Origin: Aquila chrysaetos chrysaetos
Lineage: Eukaryota; Chordata; Aves; Accipitriformes; Accipitridae
DNA length: 64,000 nucleotides
Assembly: GCF_900496995.4 (NCBI RefSeq)
Contig: NC_044018.1
Coordinates: forward strand, 7,774,501-7,838,500
Direction: 5' to 3'
In this document: positions 56,447-64,000 of the stretch, one piece after another
Layout of the letters: each line of letters starts with the position of its first letter
How positions within the stretch are numbered: position 1 is the first letter of the stretch
Translations under genes and position numbers: made by a program
The notes under the pieces: generated by a model
The model's database searches: none
What the model was told of the DNA's origin: nothing
The model's input: only the letters and a program-made list of their open reading frames with translations

Positions 56447-58637
56447 CTGTAATTACTCATTTAAAAAACCCTAAAAGAGATCTGAAAATAAGAGAAAAAA
56501 AAAATACATTGGAGGAAAGATCAAATGTGTAGCCTTTATCCAGTAAGGCTGTAAATGTAGCACAAGTCACATGCAGGTGGAAATCTCTGTCAACGCAGAG
56601 CTCTGCTGAGCTTTGCTCTGTGGATTCTGGGGATGTTCTCCAGCATCCCGCCTCTGTGTCATGGTTTCAGGTTCTCTTCTAGCCCCCCTTGACAGAACAG
56701 CTTTTGCAGAGAAATGTGCTGTAGAAATGTTCAACAACATTGGAAGTAGTTTTTGGGAAGGCTATATATAGATTTCAGGTGTCTTTTGGTAGGTTGCTGG
56801 TAAGGCCTAGGAAGAGGTGCTGGAAGCAACCTAAAAATACTCCAGTTTGTTTTAGAATTCATGTCTTGGAATAGATCCATGCTTCCTTTTTTTCATCTTT
56901 CTGCAACTGATACCTAATATCACCCTGAGAGATCATTTGGACTTGCTAATCATTCAATTTACTCTTTTTTATAGATATGTGTGTGTTTGTGTATACACTA
57001 ATGTATGTATAATGTATATAAAAAACCGTGGAATGTCAAATGTCTTAATGACACTGGTCTGTAATGTGTCAGATTTAAAAAAAAAAAAAAAAATTGTTCA
57101 TTCCTTACTGGACAGTTATATAAGCAACATAGAGCAAGATAACTTCAGATAAAATACTGTTCTTCATTCATTTGGGGGGGACCAGGTACGCACATGGCTG
57201 AGGTGTACAAATGACCCAGTGAGAATGAATGATTTGTGGCCTATTACAATAGCATGATTTTAGCTGTTATTTATAGGATATGTAAATAATAATACAAATA
57301 ATATATAAACATATAAATAAATATATATAGTAATAATAATGATGTAAAATATGTAGAGAGGATTGTTAACAACTGATCCCAGACATTTTTATTTTCATTG
57401 CAGAAATGTGCAATAGATATAAAAAATGCTCTTCTGTCTACATGTGAAACCAGAGTGCTTTCTGTTTGTGTGATTTTTGTGATGAGATGTGCAGGAGTTT
57501 CCTTGGAGGGGGAGGGAGTATGGGGGATGTGATATTTCTGTACTTAATATTAAAATCTGTGGTTGTATTGAGATGTGAAGGGTTTTTTTGGTGCGGGGAG
57601 AAGGTTTGGTATCTAAAGGGGGCATGACAGAGGGATATGAGATGTGATTTTTTTTTTTTTTTTTTAAAATTAAAATCAAAATTTCATTTTTGTAGCTTCA
57701 TCCTGAACAATAGTTTCTCCATGTAAAGCACAGGATAATGATGTATAAATTTTAGTATTTAACTAAAATTATCTCATCCAAAGCAAAAGCTCACTGCATT
57801 GTCTTAGTTCTATGTAAAGCCATGCTTATGCTTATCCCTCAGATAAGTATTAGTGAATACTTTGCAGTTCTAAAGAATTAATAACAATACAGGTACTCTT
57901 GAAAGGATACATACTAGAAAAACAAAGTAAGTCTTAGTACTCTGATATTTATTATGAAAATAAATTATATTGAGACCCCTTTAAATCCTGCTTTTGAGTC
58001 TATGCAATAGCTCAAGAGAAGGAATAACTTCATTGTGTTGGTTACAGAAAACTGGCTGACTACAAATTTTTATTAGGACAAGGCATTTTTTCGGAATACA
58101 TCATGTAAGAGTGTTTTCTTTGTAAATACTGCGTGGAGTAGTGGAATGGATGAATTCCAGTAATGATTATTCTTCCACTTTTCTCAGCAGAAGCATTCAG
58201 TTACGGAGCTGTGCATTGCACTTTTTTTATGATATGCATAAATATTTACCAGGGATAGCTGGAAAAGATCTGCTAGGACCCTGAGTCTGTCCTCCTGCCA
58301 GGAGAGGGCTGTTCTCCACGCCATATGCTCTGACATGTTGTCAACTGTTTGTGTACATTATGCAGCAGTTGCTAAACAGTTGGTACTGTTTTCCTTTAAG
58401 AATGTGCCATTAGGTTCAGGACTGCACTGCATACCCTATAAAAAAAATAGAAAAAAAAATTCCCCCACCCCCTCCCAAATGTAAATTCAGCTTGTTCAGC
58501 AGCAGCCTGAAGCCCAGCATTGTTTGCTATCGGAAGTGTGAGCTAAAGGGGACAGACATTCCCCCTGCTCAGCGGGAGCGTAGAGCTACGTTTTGCCCTT
58601 GTTGCATTATTAATGGCACAATGTTTTTATGTTGCAG

Positions 58638-58701
58638 ATGGCTAAGAGCTAGCAAGGCATATTCAAGACCATGATGGCTCAGTTTCCCACAGCCATGAAT
58701 G
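58638..58701 (+). CDS. ITSN2: ITSN2 (intersectin-2) first coding exon
   Basis: ITSN2 is a multidomain scaffold (two EH domains, coiled coil, five SH3 domains; long form with DH, PH and C2) linking clathrin-mediated endocytosis to CDC42 and actin signalling. The acceptor TTATGTTGCAG ends at 58637. The start codon is at 58671 and the donor GTGAGT at 58702. The 31 coding bases give MMAQFPTAMN plus one base, exactly the start of vertebrate ITSN2; the paralogue ITSN1 starts MAQFPTPF. The next exon (first EH domain) is beyond the window. An upstream ATG at 58638 opens a 4-codon uORF, M-A-K-S, ending at TAG 58650-58652. The very short exon rests on exact family match plus good splice sites. Confidence 0.9.
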
Positions 58702-61700
58702 GTGAGTAGCTCGGGTTGGTTTGTTTAGGTAGGGGTGGGAGCATTTGTCTTTATTATTTCATTTATTTATTTATTTATTTAAATGCTCGTTTTACTACCT
58801 GCAGCAGCATTATGGTCAGTTTGCTGCAGATTGCTTCCTGTAGCCTAATTTGTACTGTAAAATTGGGAAAAATTCAGTAGAAGTGTTACTGCAGTATAAT
58901 TTAGAGTACAGATAGGCCTGGAGCATCTAGTAATCTCAGGTCATTTAAAGGGTTGAGGAATGTGTGACTTGTAGTGTGAATACTGTCTGACTTCACGTGG
59001 GGAATATGCTAAGTAATAGTTGGTTAAACTTGCATACCTTTTCTGTTACGTAATTCAGCACAAAATGTGTTTCATTATAATATATTATGCTATTTATTTT
59101 AAACCAAAACATTTGAATGTGTTAAGCAATTTGCTACATTGATGAAAATAATCAGTCTTTCTCAAAAAAAATGTTAAGAATTTTCCTCTGGATTCTATGC
59201 CCCATCTACTATAGAAACTTTTTTATTTGTTTCTTGGTGATTTCCTTTCAAAGACATACAGGAGTTGAAACCTTAAAATCGTTTGTTCATGTATGTGTGT
59301 GTTGAAGCTCTTTATTTCTAGAGCAAGCTTATTTGTGAAGACACAATTTGCAAATATCTGCTGAGAAATTTGATGTTTACAATTTGTTGTCTACAGAGCT
59401 GGCCAAAATGAAAAGACAAGTATAGGAACAATGCTTTGCACTTCAAATATTCCAGATAGGGAGTATTTCTCCTGATAAAAATAGGGAAATAGATATCAGA
59501 AGAAGTATCTTATCTCATTTATCTGTGAAGGTTACTGCAGGACTGGGAGGTCTTTATTTAACTAATTTAGAAAATCATCACTTCTGAAATAAACTGGGTG
59601 AGTAAGCGGAAGTGTTTTTTTGCAGAACAACAACATTCAGATTTCAGATTAAACCTCTGGTTTATGCATATGTTTCATACGTGCATAAAATATTTTGTGA
59701 AAAAATAATCAGTGTGATCAACACCTTTTTTTTTATATACTGTCAGCTGCAGTTTGTTCCAGACTTTGTTTCACAGACTTAACAATAAGAGAAGTAAAGG
59801 GAGTCAATATATTGTATATAATAGGGAAAAACCTAAATATTAGTTGGGTTTTTTTTCCACTTTCTTGGACATAATGAAAAAGCATTTTTTTTTTTTAATT
59901 GTCACATGCTTTTTGCTGCTCAATTTAAAAAAAACAAACAGAAGCTCTCTTCAGGGAGGATACAGATTTATGTTCTTGGCTGTCTCCATGGTTGCTTTAT
60001 GCATAAACTATTTGGTGTATTTTGGGTTTGGCTTTTTACTCCTAGGTTCTGTTGGAGGATTGCCAGTGTATTGACAACACTGAGCACATACATGACTTGA
60101 TCTCAGAAGTCTTAGTTTGGGAGAGCGATCCTTTCCTTGATCTGAAATCCCTTGGGCAGTACTGTCCACCACTCTCAAACGGAACAGTGCCATGAGGTGC
60201 AGCCTTTCCCCTTGCAGAGTTTTACTGTGTTGAAAAACATAGTGAGAGAGATGCCAGGCAATAGTTAAACTATTGCTCCTCACAGAATATTTGAATGACT
60301 GTGTGTAGTTTTACCGTCCTATTTCTTATCAGAAGTGATTCAATTTCAAAAAAGTCAGGTGGGAAAAAAGAGTAGTTTTAATGTCATTTCTGGATAAATA
60401 CTGACCAACCTTTTCTGTTGAAATTGTTCTTCTCTAACCTGTGCTTCATCCCTGCTACTTAACTACCGCTGTTGTTTGCATTCAAAGTAGATCACCTGCA
60501 TTTACCACTCATTGCTCAGTGGAAACCTCTAATTACGTTGTTAGACCTTGGTAGTGACTTCAAGCATGAGATGAAGAATGAGGTACATGTGAGGCAACTA
60601 AAACCATTAGGAATTGCTGCAGCCTAATTGCCACTGGCCGCCTGCCACGCCTTTATATTAGCGGAGTGTTGACCCTTTCCTTTTGTATCTTACTAGGGGA
60701 AATGGCGTTTTTCTTCTGGGGAAAAAACCTCTTATTCTTATCAAGGTACAATATACTTAGCTTTTAGTTCATTAGTAGTGTAAGGCATGAAGTAGTTTCT
60801 GTTTCAGGATTATTTTTGGTATTCGGTGTTACAGGAAAGTGAGTGGATAGCGTGGAGTAGATGGGTGTACAAGTGTGTGATTATATGACACAGGGTGACA
60901 ACGAATTTGAGAACTGCAGGGTTCAGATGACAAAGCACAATACTCACATAGTCTCAAACGAATACAAGTAGAAGATGCTACAACACGTTATTTACGAACC
61001 TAGGCAGAGAAAGGGAAGTCTGCGCAGGACCTCAGGAAGGAAGCGGAGCCGAGTCGTGTGCTTGAGTTCCGGCTGAGAGACTCAACTTCATTGAGGGCAC
61101 CTTGAGCTGTTACTCAGCATATACCTCCACCAGAGCAGGTTCCCAAGATTGTCTGTCCAGCTTCAGTGTGTGGCTGATGGCCGAACTGCATGTTATACCG
61201 AGAACTGGCATATTCTTTAATTATATGGCCACATGTAAACTTCAGTTTGCTGAGCTGGTGTGTACTCTAGGGGCACATGATCTTGCTAGACTGCTTACCT
61301 TTCTTCTCTAAAGTCATGAAAGGACACAGTGAACAGAAAGGAGTTCCCTTTGACTCTCCAGTTCTGTCCAAGGTGACCTTTGTAGGTGCCTTACTAACAG
61401 GTTGGAAATTCAAAGAGGAAAAGCAGGACTTAAAGAGTACATGTTGGGTTTTCTGGAACTCGGGGCAGACCTGCCAGTTTTTACAAATTTATCTCCTGTG
61501 CAAAATGTAAAGGTTGTGGTGACATTTTATATGAACAGGCAAGGCTGAGTAACATGTTTCTTCTTATGTAGAAAGGCTGCCAATTACAAAATATACATAC
61601 AGCACCAGATGGATAACAGACATTTATCTCTGTGGAGTCTGGTTCTATCAAAGAGCCACTCCAGGCATATCCATCTCCCCAGTCCGCAAACGAGATGAAG

Positions 61701-64000
61701 GATTCCCTACTAAAGATTTAGTTTTATCCTGTAACTGTCTGAATATTGATCACTATCTCTGTGAAAATGATAAAACAAACCCAGTTTCTGGTAGTTTATT
61801 CTCTGTACAGTTCTCCATCTGGACAAAGCTTTCTTAGGAATTCATCCTAAGTCTTGCAAAAGCTTTTGGAAGTGGCATTTAGTTACACTAAATAACAAAT
61901 ACTTTCAACGATTGTATTTCTAAAGAAGGAGTTAATATACTAACCACAAACAACAGTTAAAAGGATAAAGGCTTTAATAGGTTAAAATGTAGTTCCACTT
62001 AATTTGTCTGTGTGATTGCTGCCTTTATCACAGAGCAGGAAGAAGTGGCCTTCACTGCCATGGTATGCCATCTTTAGAGCTGGAGAGCAGCTGCAAGATG
62101 TTGCTGTTCTCCTAACTCCCCTTCTTCTGTAGGCTAGATTTTTTTCAGGGTTTAATATCCATGCTGATGCTGGATCTTGGTTTGGGGAGATTTAATCTTG
62201 ATGGTCCAGCCGGAACAAGGAAAGCAGTATTTGCCGATCAGTATCCTTCACATTGTTTCCTTAAGTACCATTGGAATTTTTGGGCTGTGCTTTTTTTTGT
62301 TTATGTTTTTATTTGTCCTTCCTCTTCCCTCCTACCACCTGTTTCCTTTTATTATAATTTTTTGTGGTCCAGCAGGAAGATACCTCTGATAAAATGAGGT
62401 GCAAAAAGTAATACTCGTAACTCATTTCACATGCTTCTCTACCTTCATAAGTCAAACTGGATGTTATGCTACTGTGAATAGAATTTAGTTTTGTGTCCCT
62501 GCACTTAGGTGTGTTGGAGACTAGGGTAGACATAAAAGGGTTGAGTGAGGTCCTGGTTCCACTGACGTCAAGGGTAAAACACTCACTGATGCTAAGTTCT
62601 GTTCCATCTTCTCTATTAATAAAGTCTGTCTCAAGATCTGTGGTCTGAATTTGTTTGAATTAGGAGGAGCCCTGGTCACCACAGTTCCAATTAAAAACTA
62701 CTTGAATGCAATCTGACTCTTAACCTTGTGTGCACTGTAGATATGGAAACTGTAGACTTGGAAATCAACAAGTGTAGATAAAGGTACTAAGCTGAATTAG
62801 ACTTTGCAAAGAAAATATCAGAACTTGTTCTCCCATCTAAAAGAAGGAAAAGGAAAGAAATTCTAAGACAAGGACAAATACTTTTCTGTGTCCTTACTTA
62901 TAAATTAATCCTTCCTCTCACTTTTCAGTGAGGACAGTGGTGTCAGCTGATATGGAGCAAAATTCATATGCTCAAGTCAGAGGGGCGTATATCTTCCACT
63001 ATCACACCCTGCAAAAAATTAGATTTCCAATTGTGTGTGCCGTATTATATGTTTTCTTTAATCGTAACAAGTCAGAAATAGCACTATAGGATTGCGGAAT
63101 ACGAAGCGTCTTATTCATGTTTAATTATGAGGATAATATGATTCACACGGAACATGTAAGAGGAAATCTTGGAAGGAAGAAATAATTGGACATGGAGGTA
63201 AATGTTAAAGGGAATAAATGGAACTAGGTTTTAACAAAGGAAGGTTGCACCTTATGCCTTCTTCAGTAACTGAATTTTGTAGACAAAGTCTAACAGATCC
63301 GTGTTTGGACTTAGTTAGAGAAATAACTAAGAGGGAGAGAAAATGCAAACTTTAAATTAGGATGTTGTAATAATGATATTCTTCACTGATATTTATCTTG
63401 AGACCAGTCTTAGTTGTTATTATTTATGTCAACATCATCAGTAAAAAGCAAATGTATGCTGGTTAAATTGTTTGATGACACAAACTTAGGGGTCATTTTC
63501 CAGCCAGAATTATACAGTATGAACTGCACATCATTGGTTAAGTTTCATCACATTTCTGTTGTGCTGTCTTCAAATAGCTTTTTAGTCATACTATTATGGG
63601 CTAGAAAAATTTTTGCTGTATGCTGGGAACTTAGCAGTTGGCTGTGACTAAGGAGGAGGACAACCGGATGTATTAGATGATCATGTAATAATTACATGAT
63701 TGAGGGAAAGGAAATGCATCCTAAAATGTGGTGGGTGAAATAAGGAGTACTGTGTGCTATTGCATAAGGCACTGGTGAGACATCTTGTGGGATATAGGGT
63801 AGAATTTGGGTTATCTGCTTAGGAGGGAAGATAACCCAGGAAGTGTAAGAGATGCAGAGTTAGGCTTCAGTGTTATCCTGGAGAAATTAATTAAATGTTG
63901 AGCAGGACTAAAGAGATTGGCTTTGTTAACCTACCAAAATAAAAGCTTACTTTTATTTCATTGTATTTACTTTACAGTAAATAAATTTGCTCTTTATTTT
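58702..64000 (+). other. ITSN2: ITSN2 intron 2 (continues past the right edge)
   Basis: No second coding exon was found on inspection. There is a TTTA microsatellite at about 58759-58781 and AT-rich unique sequence. No recognisable repeats of size. Confidence 0.55.

Larger units (their letters stand above)
44043..58637 (+). other. ITSN2: ITSN2 intron 1 (14.6 kb)
   Basis: No coding exons were found. It holds three CR1 copies, an 18-bp tandem duplication near 51.45 kb, microsatellites and otherwise unique sequence. All ORFs listed by frame scanning here are short and without signatures. Confidence 0.55.

Noticed and set aside
58492-58674. 60-codon ORF overlapping the ITSN2 exon
   Set aside because: It crosses the splice acceptor and is out of frame with the recognised ITSN2 start.
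63960-64000. TTTACTTTACAG as acceptor of ITSN2 exon 3
   Set aside because: The following bases (TAAATAAATTTGC) start with a stop in one frame and do not encode the expected EH-domain start.
1-64000. CRISPR arrays, bacterial operons, tRNA or rRNA genes
   Set aside because: None seen. Direct repeats present are LTRs, LTR-internal units and simple repeats; no cloverleaf or rRNA text was noticed.

Overview
This is nuclear DNA from a bird. Three spliced vertebrate genes with CpG-island promoters sit in a background of CR1 non-LTR retrotransposon fragments and avian-type retroviral LTRs. The species cannot be named from the window. Gene calls come from translating exons, checking splice phases across every junction, and comparing with remembered family sequences; no database search was run.

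Layout. (1) 1-3735, plus strand: MRPL19 (mitochondrial ribosomal protein bL19m), complete except for the start of exon 1, which the left edge cuts off. (2) About 4660-28762, minus strand: GCFC2 (C2orf3), 18-19 exons, convergent with MRPL19. Its promoter is the CpG island at 28180-29010. Its introns hold two solo LTRs (7208-8156 and 20082-20684) and two CR1 pieces. Exon 1 appears to carry a one-base frameshift at a C8 run. (3) 29010-43490: intergenic DNA with one large insertion, a retroviral provirus at 30957-36579. (4) 43490 to the right edge, plus strand: the 5' part of ITSN2 (intersectin-2). It has a CpG-island promoter and noncoding first exon near 44.0 kb, a 14.6-kb first intron, the first coding exon at 58638-58701, and then intron sequence to the end.

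The most unusual object is the provirus. Its two 230-bp LTRs read as identical, a tRNA-Trp-type primer site follows the 5' LTR, and GCCTT flanks it as a duplicated target. The interior is a broken mosaic. It contains Gag pieces, Env pieces of at least two kinds, a fragment of a different LTR family, and the 3' end of another retroviral RNA (Env tail, polypurine tract, U3, R) ending in a 16-A tract. An integrase piece follows that tract directly. Identical LTRs around a wrecked interior suggest recent copying of an already defective element by proteins supplied in trans. The A tract suggests that a polyadenylated foreign retroviral RNA was captured by template switching.

The host genes are not an operon and are not expected to act together. 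MRPL19 serves mitochondrial translation, GCFC2 serves intron-lariat spliceosome turnover, and ITSN2 serves endocytosis and actin signalling.
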